This document shows, piece by piece, positions 35,077-46,745 of a stretch of DNA of 64,000 nucleotides. The stretch is from Aporrectodea caliginosa. Lineage: Eukaryota > Annelida > Clitellata > Crassiclitellata > Lumbricidae. The notes beneath the pieces were generated by a model, which was not told the DNA's origin, did not search any database, and was given only the letters and a program-made list of their open reading frames with translations. Positions within the stretch are counted from its first letter, which is position 1. Every line of letters begins with the position of its first letter. The stretch is from the NCBI GenBank assembly GCA_020284085.1, contig JACEVL010000481.1, positions 775,001 through 839,000 on the forward strand, in the 5' to 3' direction. A program made the translations under genes and the position numbers.

Positions 35077-35448
35077 CAGGGCTGTTAAATTTGTTTGCAT
35101 TACTGTTATTAAAAACAAAAAATGTGGGAAGATAAGACCATGTTTTTTACAAACCGTCGAAATTATGAATGCCAAAATGGCGTCTCTTCTACTCTCCTTG
35201 GCAATTGTTGTATGGTCTTTGTTAACTTCTTTATGACATTAGACCAGTTTTGTACTGTTCTAGTTAATTTCATTTATATGCATCTGATTAATTTGAATCG
35301 TATTATGCCATTTTATAGTTTTAGGATCCGAAATAGGAAAATCTCAACAAGATTCGCCAGAAAAAAAAACAAAAAAAAACATCAAAACATTAAAAACAAA
35401 AGATCCAACATTTCATTTTGAGCAAAAGTTTGGTTTTTTGCACCGCTG
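35077..35448 (+). mobile_element. hAT-type MITE, GGTTTTTT-satellite family, copy 2
   Basis: Tips CAGGGCTGTTAAA and CAGCGGTGCAAAAA match copy 1 (17854-18241) in opposite orientation. The shared interior includes AATGCCAAAATGGCGTCTC, TTGGCAATTGTTGTATGG, TATGCCATTTTATAGTTTTA and GGATCCGAAATAGGAAAATC. The flanks GGTTCACC and GTTCAACC resemble each other but do not align without an indel, so the duplication has decayed. The satellite arms are shorter than in copy 1. Confidence 0.82.
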
Positions 35449-35466
35449 GTTCAACCCCTAAATAAA

Positions 35467-35575
35467 TGCATTACTGTAATTAAAAATTAAAACCATTGGA
35501 AAACAAGACCATGTCCAACGGAAACCCTCGGAAACTAACTCCCCAATTGCTTCCTGGCTACACTCCTTGGCGCAG
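35467..35575 (+). repeat. Partial second copy of the adjacent MITE's start
   Basis: GCATTACTGTAATTAAAAA and AAGACCATGT recur here in the order found at 35097-35145, followed by TACACTCCTTGG (compare TACTCTCCTTGG at 35190). It looks like a degenerate fragment of the same family. Confidence 0.45.
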
Positions 35576-35848
35576 AATCGGGTGAACTCAGCGTGAGAAT
35601 TCTTGAAAGAGGTGAGACCAGGTGTGGTGGAAGCCTGTGGTTTTTTTATTACATTTATCGGCGATATGCATCGTGTGCCACAGGTTTTATGTTTTACTCG
35701 AATAGCGAAAGTTGCTTATAGATTCGCCAGAGGGGTTTTAGTCTGCACACATTTGGAGATTCATCATCTCTGGATGATCAATTTGGCCACTGGTTTAACG
35801 AATCACTGAGCGTCGTCTGACAAATACACATGTGAATACATGTGATTT

Positions 35849-36078
35849 CAGGTGAACTCAGATGAGAACAGGTGAATTCAGGTGATTACAGGTGAACTCA
35901 GATGAGTACAGGTGAACTCAGATGAGTACAGGTGAACTCAGATGAGAACAGGTGAACTCAGGCGAGTACAGGTGAACTCAGGTGAGAACAGGTGAACTTA
36001 GGTTAGTACAGGTGAACTCAGGTGAGAACAGGTGAACTTAGGTTAGTACAGGTGAACTCAGGTGAGAACAGATGAGTC
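35849..36078 (+). repeat. 20-bp minisatellite, about 11 copies
   Basis: The unit is CAGGTGAACTCAGGTGAGAA with R/Y variants (CAGATGAGTA, TAGGTTAGTA). Each unit holds CAGGTGAA and, in several copies, CAGGTGAG, which matches the 5' splice site consensus. Confidence 0.92.
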
Positions 36079-36699
36079 CATGTATACACAGTGCATGTAC
36101 GCGAACGGCATTAATAAGTGCTACTTCACAAGAATGAATTCCAGTCACCTAATTAAAATGGAAGCTCTATGCTTTCATCAGAAGAGGAAATTTAGCTCAA
36201 GGAATGAACGGTTCTTTAAGCCGTCAGTGCCCGAAAAAGATCAATTAAAACTGAACGCGCAAACAAGAAGATTAAGTAAGTTAAGAATAATTTGCCCCTT
36301 TACATATATAATTAACAACAGGTATGGAATGGTATATGACTTTCAAATATTCGCATGAAAAAAATCGACGGATGTAAAGTAAACTCTCTAACGACGAGAG
36401 TTTACTCAAAGTGGCTGGGAAACCAATGCAGCGCTTCATTAATGGGTTAATAGGCTACTGATTGAAGTTATCTCTTGGAACAATCTGTGCTGCTCGAGAC
36501 AAAATGGCTTCTCTTTGTGGAGACGAATGTTCACTAAGTCAAACGGCAGACGTAACTTACAACGGAGATTTAATTATGAAAGGAGAGCTAATTTTGGGAC
36601 GACGGTTCGATCCTTACTTAGTCTGTTGTGGCGTGGAAGATTGTAGAATGCAGTGGCGCTCAATGGCGCCACCTAGCGAATGCTCAATCAGTTACAGAG

Positions 36700-37235
36700 C
36701 GAATCGTAATCGTAATCGTAGTCTCCAAACTCATCTAAAGCGCCACTCGAAAGCCAAGCGCAGGGCACCAGCTTATTCACGAGCGCTGCGTCTAATCAGA
36801 GGGGTTGTCCAGTCGTGTTTGAAAAGAGTAGTCCGAGGGAGGTCCGAGTCCGGTTTGAACAAAGGGGATCAGATAATTTGAGTGCTGATAGGAACCAGCT
36901 GGTAGCTCATTTAGGTCGAGGATTGGAAGGTACAGGATCAGATGTGACCCTCAGGATAAGAGTTCTTAATTTCCACAAGCAGAGACTTTAGTTTCTGAGT
37001 GGAAAGCCTTGAGGGGTGATGGAACCAGGAGCCTGAGGCAGATGATGGTGGATGATTGGCGATGATGGTGGAGGAACCGAAAAAGTGCGGAATTTAGGAG
37101 GTAGATCGTTCCAGAGACGCGGCGCAGTGTTGGATATTGCTCGGTTGGAGAACTTGAGATGAGTAGTGACCGGGGGTCTAGAAAGAGTGAGAACGGAGAG
37201 CGAAGAAACGTTTTCGATTTCACATCGTCCACCGC
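36700..37235 (-). mobile_element. LINE 3' region, group C, with RT C-terminus
   Basis: On the - strand the frame from about 37230 reads LSRPPVTTHLKFSNRAISNT, APRLWNDLPPKFR, a Pro/Ser/His-rich stretch and ITPQGFPLRN, the usual end of a LINE RT ORF (F-x-N-R-x...APRLWNDLP). It is followed by the group C 3' untranslated region (GAATAAGCTGGTGCCCTGCG, TGGCTTTCGAGTGGCGC) and a (TACGAT)3 tail at 36703-36722. This copy ties the tail family to its coding part. Confidence 0.75.
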
Positions 37236-37239
37236 ACTT

Positions 37240-37505
37240 CAGCGCTCCAAGTTGCAATGTTGCACATACATGTATATCTATGTACGTATCTATGTATGTA
37301 TGTATGTATACATGCATGAGTGCATACATACATTTTGTGATGCGTAGGCCTACATGATTTTAAGCATGTGCAGTTTTAGTTGGAGTTGGGGTTGCATTAG
37401 AAGCTGCATTAGAGTTCATTGTTACGTGACATCTGTCTTTATGTATGTGTGTATGCATGTGTATCTGTGTATGCATTTATGTATGCATTTGCGTGTGTAT
37501 GTTTG
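37240..37505. repeat. Degenerate TATG/GTATGCATG repeats
   Basis: TATGTATG runs near 37280-37320 and 37440-37500, non-coding. Confidence 0.6.
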
Positions 37506-37509
37506 TAGA

Positions 37510-37775
37510 GGGAATAGTATAATGGATAACACTCTTGCCTGAAGTTTTCACGGACCCGGTTCGATTCCCGTTAGGCCGCCTGGGTTTAGCTGATACCTTC
37601 ATTCCCTAGGTGGCAGCAAAAGTACAATCAGCTTGCGCATTGCATGGCTGTAACTTTGTTGATTTATGTCTTCTGTAATTTGTGTTCTTGTGAATTGTTT
37701 AATCGCCATACAGGTAACATGTACATGTACAGCGCAGTGCGTTAAAGAATAAATATATTATTATTATTATTATTT
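37510..37775 (+). mobile_element. tRNA-derived SINE, family B
   Basis: The tRNA-like head has a perfect A box TAGTATAATGG (37515-37525) and B box GGTTCGATTCC (37558-37568) at tRNA-like spacing. The body contains TTTATGTCTTCTGTAATTTG, TGTTCTTGTGAATTG and TACAGCGCAGTGCGTT. The tail is AAAGAATAAATAT(ATT)n. The body and tail match 53842-54100 and, inverted, 38065-38215. Confidence 0.86.
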
Positions 37776-38064
37776 ATGTATGTACGTATGCGTATTTGCG
37801 TAAGTATTTGTATGTATGTGTGTATGCCAAAGCCCATATTATTTAACCTTTACAACACTCTCATTTTACCGTATCTTTCATACTGTAATAATATCTCCTG
37901 AGGATCTAATTACTCGTCACGTCTTAAACAACCGTCTATTCCTCAATCGCGTGCAAAAAGAATCGTCTGTGGTTAGCAGTGGGAAAAATACATTGATCCT
38001 CTGTTCATAACACATAAATTACTTTCCTTACCAAACATAAATAAATTTCAAGTGTATTTATTTA

Positions 38065-38215
38065 TAATAATAATATTCTTTATTGAAACAATCCGGTTGA
38101 CAAACCGCAACCGGTTACAGTGTACAGTTATGCAATTGAAACAATTCACAAGAACACAAATGACAGAAGACATAAATCTTAACTACTAACAGAATAGACA
38201 GCCTGCAATACCGTT
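38065..38215 (-). mobile_element. SINE family B 3' part
   Basis: (ATA)n, TATTCTTTATTGAAAC, AATTCACAAGAACACAAATG, ACAGAAGACATAAATCTTAA and CAGACAGCCTGCAATAC-like sequence are the reverse complement of the SINE B body and tail. The tRNA head is missing; a partner LINE with the same 3' end is the alternative. Confidence 0.7.
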
Positions 38216-39030
38216 TCCATTCAAATTGATTGTCTATGCCTTTCAAATATTACTTCACTATGAGATCCAATATACGTGACCTTCTCACTAGGTATTCCCA
38301 CACATACCAGTGTGAGTCTGCGCATCTAAAGATTAAACAATTCTCAAGTACATGTAAATGTCTAGGTCCATTATAATTATGGAACATATTACCATGCCAA
38401 CTAACTAACTTAATGACCATTGACATAATTATTTAAGAGATCGCTAAAAATTCCTACTGTCTTATTAACTAAATAACGGACCATTGGCATACTTAGGTTA
38501 TCACTAAAATTCCTACTGACTCATCAAGTGATGCTCTTACGTGCATATGCGATGTATTTTTGGCTTTCGTTTTTTTCTTTTCGATTTTGTTTTGTTTATT
38601 GTTAGGTGTTTTTTAATCTGTCTTTCTTCTTTTTGTCTCCTCATGCTATAGCTTCTTATTGATAACTTAACAAGCTTGTCATTTTGACTTTCAGAGCTTA
38701 TAAGGGTTATCCTGGGCTTGCTGGATTTTTCCGCAAAAACTGGTGGTCTTTACATTTTCTTATAAATAATGGCAACCACGGACCGGATCATAATCAAATT
38801 CTTACCAGTATCTTTCGTTTGACTTATGTATGTACTGACAAAATATTATAAAGAAATATGCAGCCGTTACTGAGACAACGCATTTTGAAAACGGTGAACG
38901 AACTTTCGTGTCACCCTATATGTCCCTCTCGGGATCACCTATTCTGAAGAATCACCATCATAGCTCATTTTACTCGTCTGTTCAATTGTGTAATTATTGT
39001 GAATGTGGTCGCTGTCTCAAATAAACAATA
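38216..39030. other. No gene recognised
   Basis: AT-rich sequence with CTAACTAACTTAATG-like short repeats near 38398-38470; no coding signal. Confidence 0.5.
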
Positions 39031-39117
39031 AACAATGCATTGTGTATGTATGTGTATGTAAGTGTTTGTATGTATTTGTCTATGTATGTAATTGTATTTA
39101 TGTATATATGTACGTAT

Positions 39118-39545
39118 GTATGTAACTATGTATGTATGTATGTATGTATGTATGTATGTATGTATGTATGTATGTATGTATGTATGTATGTATGTATGTA
39201 TGTATGTATGTATGTATGTATGTATGTATGTATGTATGTATGTATGTATGTATGTATGTATGTATGTATGTATGTATGTATGTATGTATGTATGTATGTA
39301 TGTATGTATGTATGTATGTATGTATGTATGTATGTATGTATGTATGTATGTATGTATGTATGTATGTATGTATGTATGTATGTACGTATGTATGTATGTC
39401 TGTATGTATGTATGTATGTGGCCATGTAATCGCCATGTATGTATGTATGTATGTATGTATATATGTATGTATGTATGTATTTATGTATGTATGTATGTAT
39501 GTATTTATTTATGTATGTACGTATGCATGTATGCATGTATGAATG
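39118..39545. repeat. (TATG)n microsatellite, about 430 bp
   Basis: Nearly pure to 39380, then interrupted copies. Tandem Tyr-Val-Cys-Met ORFs on both strands are by-products. Confidence 0.97.
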
Positions 39546-40004
39546 TATGGCATTGTAAGTGCGTACCTATAGCCATGTACCTTTACATTCACATAGCGCC
39601 TGTCGGAATCTTTTACAGTCACTCCTTTTCATAAACAAGCTCGCCTTGCCGACTGAGATTCACATTCCGTTGCACTTTATGCTTGCCTTAAGTTCTTATA
39701 GAAGCACTATAAGAAAGAGGCTTTCATGTACTTTCGAATGATGCTCAGTTGAGCCAGAGTGGATCTGAGTGGAAACTGTGGCACGAGGAGCCATCCATTA
39801 TCAGCAGCGGCAGGTATCGCGTGTCCTCCTAAGCCGTGTATAAGCAGGCATGTTGTTCGTCTGATATCACGTTCCCCTGCGTGATGTTGACGCTCGTGTG
39901 GCTGACGTTACATAGAAGCATCTGCCACACCTGAAACCCGAACTTTAAAAATCGGACAAATGTACAGGTACACTCAGGTATAGGTTCTCCAAACGAAAGC
40001 ATTC

Positions 40005-40041
40005 CTTCCAGCTCTCTCTCTCTCTGCCTCTCTGTCTCTGC

Positions 40042-40078
<37 letters not shown>

Positions 40079-40084
40079 GCTCTC

Positions 40085-40162
<78 letters not shown>

Positions 40163-40780
40163 GTTTCTCTCTCGGTCCTTTCTCTTTCTTTATCTGCCTC
40201 CGTTTTAGTCTTCTCCTTTCTATGTCTTATTCGTTCTCTTTCTGCCTCTCTTTCTCTTTCCTCTTCCTCAGATTCTCTCTGCCTTTCTATCTCCTTGCCT
40301 CCCTCTTTTTGTGTCTCCTTCTATTCTCTCTGCTGAACTCTCTCCCAGCCTCCGTCTTTGCACGCATCTCTCTTTGTTTTCTTCCAGTTATCGCTGCTGT
40401 ACTGTTTCCCTGTCACTATCTTTCTATACTTCCTCTCCATGCCTTTCTCTTACTCCGCTGCCCTCTTCTCATGCATCCATCTTTCAAGGCTCACGCTTTT
40501 TCTCCCTCTCATTCTTCCTGCTTCATTATCCCTCTGTTTGCTTTTTTTTATCTACGTCCCTCTCTCCCTGCTTCACATTATTTATTTATCACCGGCTTTC
40601 TTCATCCTTTATTCCCTTCCCTTCTTCTCTTTCTCTTTCCTTCCGTTACTCAAATACTCTTGTATCGGTCTACCTTAAAATATACAGCTTTCTCGCTATC
40701 CTATTGCCTGTTGTCCTGCCTGTCTGTATCTGTCTCTCTATCTGTCCGAGTCTGTTTTCTGTCTGCCTTGGTAAGTTTAG
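40005..40780. repeat. (CT)n run followed by a pyrimidine-rich tract
   Basis: Pure CT runs to 40160, then TTTCTCTTTC-rich sequence to about 40760. Open frames of 162 and 190 codons on the + strand encode hydrophobic low-complexity peptides caused by base composition. Confidence 0.85.
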
Positions 40781-41046
40781 GACGCACCATTTAAAGTAGA
40801 GTTAGAAAACGAAAATAGCGCTGCATCGGCTTTTACATTGTGTTACATCATGGACCGTTTGGAACCTTGCATTTCATGTCATCTGCGATACGTCATAATT
40901 GTATACAGGTCCCAACAGCACTGTTGTTGTGATGCCTACAGTGTGGGCCATAATTGGCCTCGACTCTTGAGTTGGTGTCCAAATGGCCATTGTTGCGTTT
41001 GCTCTTCATCTCTGACGTTAAGAAGAGTCTCGCCTTCGACGAATAC

Positions 41047-41047
41047 A

Positions 41048-41087
<40 letters not shown>

Positions 41088-41089
41088 AC
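41047..41089. repeat. (CTG)n trinucleotide repeat, 14 units
   Basis: Uninterrupted GCT/CTG units. The surrounding short frame (poly-Ala or, on the - strand, poly-Gln) lacks other coding evidence. Confidence 0.95.
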
Positions 41090-41404
41090 TATTATCGTCA
41101 CTGAATAAACGAACCATTAGTTGACCTCTAACCTAATGAGGATAATGACCTCATTTCGAATTTGCCATTTCGGTCATTGCGTATGATTAGCGAGCGGGTG
41201 CTTTCGAAGTCATTTAAAGGTTCGAAGCATGATCACTCATCGTGCATCATGACAGCTGAAGTCGTGGAATGACACGGCCTTACTATGTCTAGGAATGATG
41301 TTGTCTAGAATTATATTTGCGTTGTTGCATTATACTTTAACATTTAGGAAGAATACGTATTGTTCGTGACTGTCATTAGTGCTTAGGTCCTACAGTACAA
41401 TACA

Positions 41405-42965
41405 ATGTTCAGTGGCCATGTGTTAATGACGACTGACAGTCTTAAAACGCCTTCTTTTATTGACCATTACTTTATTACCAATTCTATTCGGCCCTACCTT
41501 AACAGAATCGCTATTATTGACTCTGCAGGAGCAAACCTAAGCGATTACACACCTGTCATGGCCCAATTCGATTTCTCCAATCACCTGCCGTCCACGCAGC
41601 AACGGAAGCCAAGTAGAAGGCGCCCTACTCAGCGATTTTCGTGGCGATGGGATAAGACATAGGCCTACTTACCTGGGTTTTATGAAGCGAGTAGAATTCA
41701 GTTATCGACGGTATCTGATTTGAACCCAGAGGCCTGTGGCGAAAACTGTTCGAATACGCTTCACTTGCAAGACATTGAAAACATTTATAACTTAATTGTT
41801 GGTCATGTCACTGTATAATGCGTCCCTCAGATCAGCTGTTAGACTCCCAACGAACTCTGTGAAGCCATATTGGAATTATGAATTTGATCGTCTTAAGGCC
41901 AACACTATTTCTTGGTATGACATGTGGATATCAGCTGGTCGGCCACCGACCGGCGAACTGCATCCTATTAAATGTTCAACTAAATTGAAATCTAAATAGG
42001 CAATTAGAGAATCATATGATTGATTATGGACTTTGAACAACAGTCCACATGTTGAGACGTCCCGTTTGGTTTTAAAGACACCTCGGCGGGTTAAGAAATT
42101 GAATGATTTGTCGGTGATGGACATTTGTCAACAGGTGACTGTAGCTCTGTATTCATGGCTCTCTTTGGATATTAGAAAATTTTGGACAGCGTTGTACATC
42201 GTCTAAACTGTTCGATTCATTGTTACAAGCGGTATACCACCCGCCATAGTATCTACCTTAGAAAACTAGTATGGCTATAACTACTGGTTAAAGTGCTCTG
42301 AGGCAGTTGCTTTTCGTACTGCTTCTCAGTGACATCTGGTGTGAGATAGGGAAGTGTTTATCGTCCTCCCATTTTGACATATTCATTAATTTGTTAGTCG
42401 TGGGACTGCGTCAACTTGATATACGATGTCACATCAAGTCATTATTTATAGGCTGCCTGCTCTAGGCGGACGACATGCTATTAGAATATACCCCTCTGTT
42501 AATGGGCTGCAAAACATGCTTGACCTTTGCATGTCTGTTTCTAATGCTTTGTCTCTGCAGTTCAATCCTACCAAGTCTTATTGCAATGATGTAGGCAAAT
42601 CGGCTAAACTCGTAATAACTCCCATGACTCTGGGTAACGTCTCGATTCCATGGATGCAACCAATGAAATACCTCGGTGTTGTTATTTACCATGGTAAATC
42701 GTTTAACTATAACACGGAACCGTTGAGGCGATCTCTTTCTTCTCCGCCTGTAATGGCTTATATGCACGTGCCAAGAATCTTAACGAACTGGTTCACCTAT
42801 CCTTACAATGAAGTTATTGCTTACCAATTTACGCCTCAGCCGTAGTTAAATACATGGTGTGACAGGAAGATGAACTGAGCGCATGGTGGAACTCTGTTTA
42901 TAGAAAGTTATTTGGCTTTAATAAATGGGAAACTGTTAGAGGCTTCATCTGTGAACATGAAAGAT
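41405..42965 (+). mobile_element. Degraded LINE: endonuclease end and reverse transcriptase
   Basis: The translation with several frame changes and stops shows, in order: the end of an apurinic-type endonuclease (PSFIDHYFITNSIRPYLN, AGANLSDYTPV where SDHxP is usual), a linker, the RT palm region TSGVR-GSV, and the catalytic YADD box with its Tyr codon mutated to a stop (TAG GCG GAC GAC at about 42465). It is followed by SPSVNGLQ-like and FNPTKSYC, then a thumb-like segment (MKYLGVVIYHGKSFNY). No intact domain is left. Confidence 0.8.
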
Positions 42966-43029
42966 TAGACTCACATCATAATATAATTTCGCAGTTCGCT
43001 CGTTAGACTTTATGTTTAGCCTATGCAGC

Positions 43030-43265
43030 ATTGTGCATGCATGTTGTAGGATTAAAAAGACTGAAACAGATAAGTTTTCAGTTTAGAGCTTAAGATAGGC
43101 TCAGCAAGATAGTCACGAACATGAGAAGGTAGCAAGTTCCAGCTGGTGAGTCTGCAGCAACCGTGAATGACGGTCAAAGAAAAGGATTGGGTCAGGATCA
43201 ACATATTTTCCACTGTTTTCCAGAAGATACTCGTCGGAAGAGGAACGACCCTTCAATGGGTAACC
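43030..43265. other. Unassigned, repeat-like
   Basis: Degenerate sequence of LINE 3'-like character (AGGTAGCAAGTTCCAGCTGG and onward) but no motif certain enough to name. Confidence 0.3.
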
Positions 43266-43272
43266 TGGTGTG

Positions 43273-43439
43273 CAGGCGCGTAACTAGACTGAAATTTAAG
43301 AGGAGGCAACTTCACAGACCATTGACAAAATCTTGGTAATTGGGGTCATTGGTCAATAGAAGTTCCAGTATATAAAAAAAGCAAGAGGAGGCAACTGTCT
43401 CCTCGTGCCTCAATGTAGCTACGCCTATGCTGTTGTGTT
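43273..43439. mobile_element. hAT-type MITE, GGCGTA-tip group
   Basis: 167 bp between CTGGTGTG (43265-43272) and CTGTTGTG (43440-43447), 7 of 8 identical. Tips are CAGGCGCGTAACTAGACTG and CATAGGCGTAGCTACATTG. The interior contains AGAGGAGGCAACT twice. No coding capacity. Confidence 0.7.
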
Positions 43440-44344
43440 GTTCCGTGAGTTTCTTTCCTGTTTATTTAATCAGTATATTGTTTCGAGGCTTTCTTTTTGT
43501 TTGATCAACGTGCATGTTGTTTCGAAATTTCATTTGTTATTTTTGGACTGCTTAATGTTTACTTAATCAATGCTACGTTTATTTCTGTATCTATAGCTGC
43601 ACAATCATCTGCCAGCGGACAACAACAACAACAGCAACAACAGGAAAAATAGTGTTGTGTCGTAGTATGTTGGTATCTTACGTTGTATGTAAACTGTAAC
43701 TGTGCAATAGTCGTACACAACGCCGTGTGAATGTAGGGCTGAGTTGGCACAAAGTGTCGTGGAAGTCAAGCACTGACAGGACAGTGACACATCAACAGTC
43801 TTTAAAAGCTGCCCACAATGGCTACATGTGTGTTCTCTTTGGATGTTGGTTTCAATCCATTACACTCCTGTCATGTGTTGGCTGTCATCTCATGAGTGAC
43901 ACGGGCGTCGAATGCTTCTGCCTCTGATCTGAACGTCCGGGGGTGCGGAACTCCGTGCACCTGGTCAAACAGCTTTTCATTATATACTGCACCACTCGAC
44001 AGTACATCTGCAAAGTGCAATTAGCCTCCTAACTTACATGTTTTTATTCGTTCGCCGGCCTCGAGGGGATGGATCATGGAGGAGAACAACTGAGTAAGCG
44101 CATGACAGAGTACTTATTGAACGTCATCTATGTACTAAGTGGACTCGAAAACATTAAGCGTCACAGTTACGGGGAGGGGAATAGGGACACATTTCTGTCC
44201 CCGTGTCACTCTCTAGTGTCAACAACGCCGAGAATGCGCGCAAATGTGCGTGTTTATGTAGGCCTGTGAGTGTATTGATGTAAGTCCAATCCAATATCAG
44301 AGAGATATGAGTTGTTCTTCAAAGGCAATGGCTATTATTGAGGG

Positions 44345-44348
44345 AGTG

Positions 44349-44416
<68 letters not shown>

Positions 44417-44522
44417 GCCAGAGACAGAGAGAGAGAAAGAGAGAGAGAAAGAGAAAGAGAAAGAGAAAGAGAAAGAGAGACAGACAGACAGAGACAGACA
44501 GACATACAGACAGAGAGAGACC
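44345..44522. repeat. (GA)n, (GACA)n and GAAA repeats
   Basis: GAGA run, 9-10 CAGA units, then GAAAGA and CAGACAGA units; purine-rich + strand. Confidence 0.95.
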
Positions 44523-44659
44523 ATCGATGCGACGACCTGTTTATCTCTCCGATGAATTCGCCGTCAATGACGCTCACAGTTCTTAAGATCAATCTCAGCA
44601 AAACTGGGAGATGGATGGATAGGAGTATTGCGGGGAAAATGAAAGGCAGGAAGAAAAGA

Positions 44660-45555
44660 GACTTCGACATGGTGGCAGAAAGAAAAGGGACGTAGATATG
44701 GTGGCAGGAAGAAAAGGGACGTATTATGGTGGCAGGAAGAAAAGGGACGGAGATATGGTGGCAGGAAGAAAAGGGACGTAGATATGGTGGCAGGAAGAAA
44801 AGGGACGGAGATATGGTGGCAGGAAGAAAAGGGACGGAGATATGGTGGCAGGAAGAAAAGGGACGGAGATATGGTGGCAGGAAGAAAAGAGACGTCGACA
44901 TGGTGGCAGGAAGAAAAGGGACGTAGATATGGTGGCAGGAAGAAAAGGGACGTAGATATGGTGGCAGGAAGAAAAGGGACGTAGATATGGTGGCAGGAAG
45001 AAAAGGGACGGAGATATGGTGGCAGGAAGAAAAGGGACGTAGATATGGTGGCATAAAGAAAAGGGGCGTCGACATAGTGGCAGGAAGAAAGGAACGTGAG
45101 CATAGAGACAGGAAGAAAGGAACGTGAGCATAGTGGCAGGAAGAAAGGAACGTGAACATAGTGGCAGGAAGAAAGGAACGTGAGAATAGTGGCAGGAAGA
45201 AATTAACTTGAGCATAGTGGCAGGAAGAAAGGAACGTGAGCATAATGGTATGAAGAAAGGAACGTGAGCATAGTGGCAGGAAGAAAAAAACGTGAGCATA
45301 GTGGCAGGAAGAAAGGAACGTGAGCATAGTGGCAGGAAGAAAGGAACGTGAACATAGTTGCAGGAAGAAAGGAACGTGAGCATAGTGGCAGGAAGAAAGG
45401 AACGTGAGCATAGTGGCAGGAAGAAAGGAACGTGAGCATAGTGGCAGGAAGAAAGGAACGTGAGCATAGTGGCAGGAAGAAAGGAACGTGAGCATGTTGG
45501 CAGGAAGAAAGGAACGTGAGCATAGTGGCAGGAAGAAAGGAACGTGAGCATGGTG
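44660..45555. repeat. Two-block minisatellite, 29-bp then 28-bp units
   Basis: Block 1 (44660-45075) has the unit GTGGCAGGAAGAAAAGGGAC plus GTAGATATG (29 bp). Block 2 (45076-45555) has GTGGCAGGAAGAAAGGAACG plus TGAGCATA (28 bp). Both share the GTGGCAGGAAGAAA core, so one derives from the other. There are about 14 and 17 copies. The - strand 431-codon ORF runs through all of it because no phase of the unit contains a stop on that strand; it is not a gene. Confidence 0.95.
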
Positions 45556-45794
45556 CTGTTTTACGGGAAGGGGAACTCCCCACTGGTTCAAACTATTTCC
45601 CATTGAAGGCACATTTTCCCATTTCGCCATTGTCCATAGGTCTCAGCTCCCCATGCACTAGGTCTGGGAGATATTTAAATGAGACGTTGAGCTGATGCGT
45701 ATTATTACACGACTACCGCAACAAACAGCCGGTCATCCTTTGATTGCTTTCCTTCCGAGTTAGCTACTGCTTAAGCCTTACAACATATACATTT

Positions 45795-45905
45795 ATGCAT
45801 GCATACATACATACATACATACATACATACGTATACATACATACATACATACATACAAACATACATACATACATTCATACATACATACATACATACATAC
45901 ATACA

Positions 45906-45939
<34 letters not shown>

Positions 45940-45976
45940 CATACAACATATATACGCACATACATACATACATCCA
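45795..45976. repeat. (CATA)n microsatellite
   Basis: About 180 bp with a few interruptions. Confidence 0.95.
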
Positions 45977-46612
45977 TATAGTTTAAATGATGTGCTGACT
46001 TCGCATAAGGCGCCAGGCTTTGAAACTGTTACTCAGCGGTATTACGCGTGCAATGTTGATGATGCAAACGCGACACGCGCCGCCATATTGAAAGCCAGAG
46101 AGGTCGACATTTTTGTCTGGTTACTAAGTCACCGACGTCACTGGCATCTGATTAACCACGTCCGTGTAATAATAACAACAACAACGCTGTTTGTGTTATT
46201 CTGTCCCGCTGCTATTGTCTCATCTCTCATTTATATATTATCAATAACTGCAGCCTAATCGGCCAATACATTTCGCGATGCCTCTTCTGCATGCGTGTGA
46301 GTCGATTCCATGCATGTGTGCTTAGTGCCAATACATAGAGGCCTGTGTATGTAGGCCATGTATTCATGTGTATGTATATATGTATGTAATCCTGTATGCA
46401 GGCATGTATGTGGACGTGTATGTATGCATGTATGTGTATGTATGTTTGCAAACAACTACGTAGCCTATGTACTGTATATCATATGCCGAAATAGTAACTT
46501 TGCATGTAGACTTACTGTAAATCATACGAACTTACTGTGAAACTAATTCACGGTAATAGGATAATTACACGAGGGTGTTAATGGGCCATAGTGTTAGGAA
46601 TAATGTTCGCCA
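45977..46612. other. No gene recognised
   Basis: No coding signal; GTATGTATG-type runs near 46340-46450. Confidence 0.5.
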
Positions 46613-46613
46613 C

Positions 46614-46649
<36 letters not shown>

Positions 46650-46745
46650 GAGAGACAGAGAGACAGACAGACAAAGACAGAGACAGAGAGACAGAGAGAG
46701 ACAGAGAGGGAGACAGAGACAGAAACAGACAGAGACAGAGAGCTG
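46613..46745. repeat. (GA)n and (GACA)n repeat
   Basis: AGAGAGAC and AGACAGAC units. Confidence 0.93.

Noticed and set aside
35849..36078. CRISPR-like array of 20-bp repeats
   Set aside because: Repeats are contiguous without unique spacers and the DNA is eukaryotic; a plain minisatellite.
36462..36881. 139-codon + strand frame
   Set aside because: Its second half is the antisense of the group C LINE 3' region and the first half has no domain.
37510..37585. Genuine tRNA gene from perfect A and B boxes
   Set aside because: Followed by the SINE B body and ATT tail, shared with 53842-54100; no closed acceptor stem was found.
40222..40799. 190- and 162-codon hydrophobic frames that resemble multi-pass membrane proteins
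   Set aside because: The DNA is a pyrimidine-rich tract, giving Leu/Ser/Phe in any frame; overlapping frames look alike.
44335..45630. 431-codon open frame on the - strand
   Set aside because: It is the translation of a 28/29-bp minisatellite lacking stops in every phase; no domain and frame-cycling periodicity.
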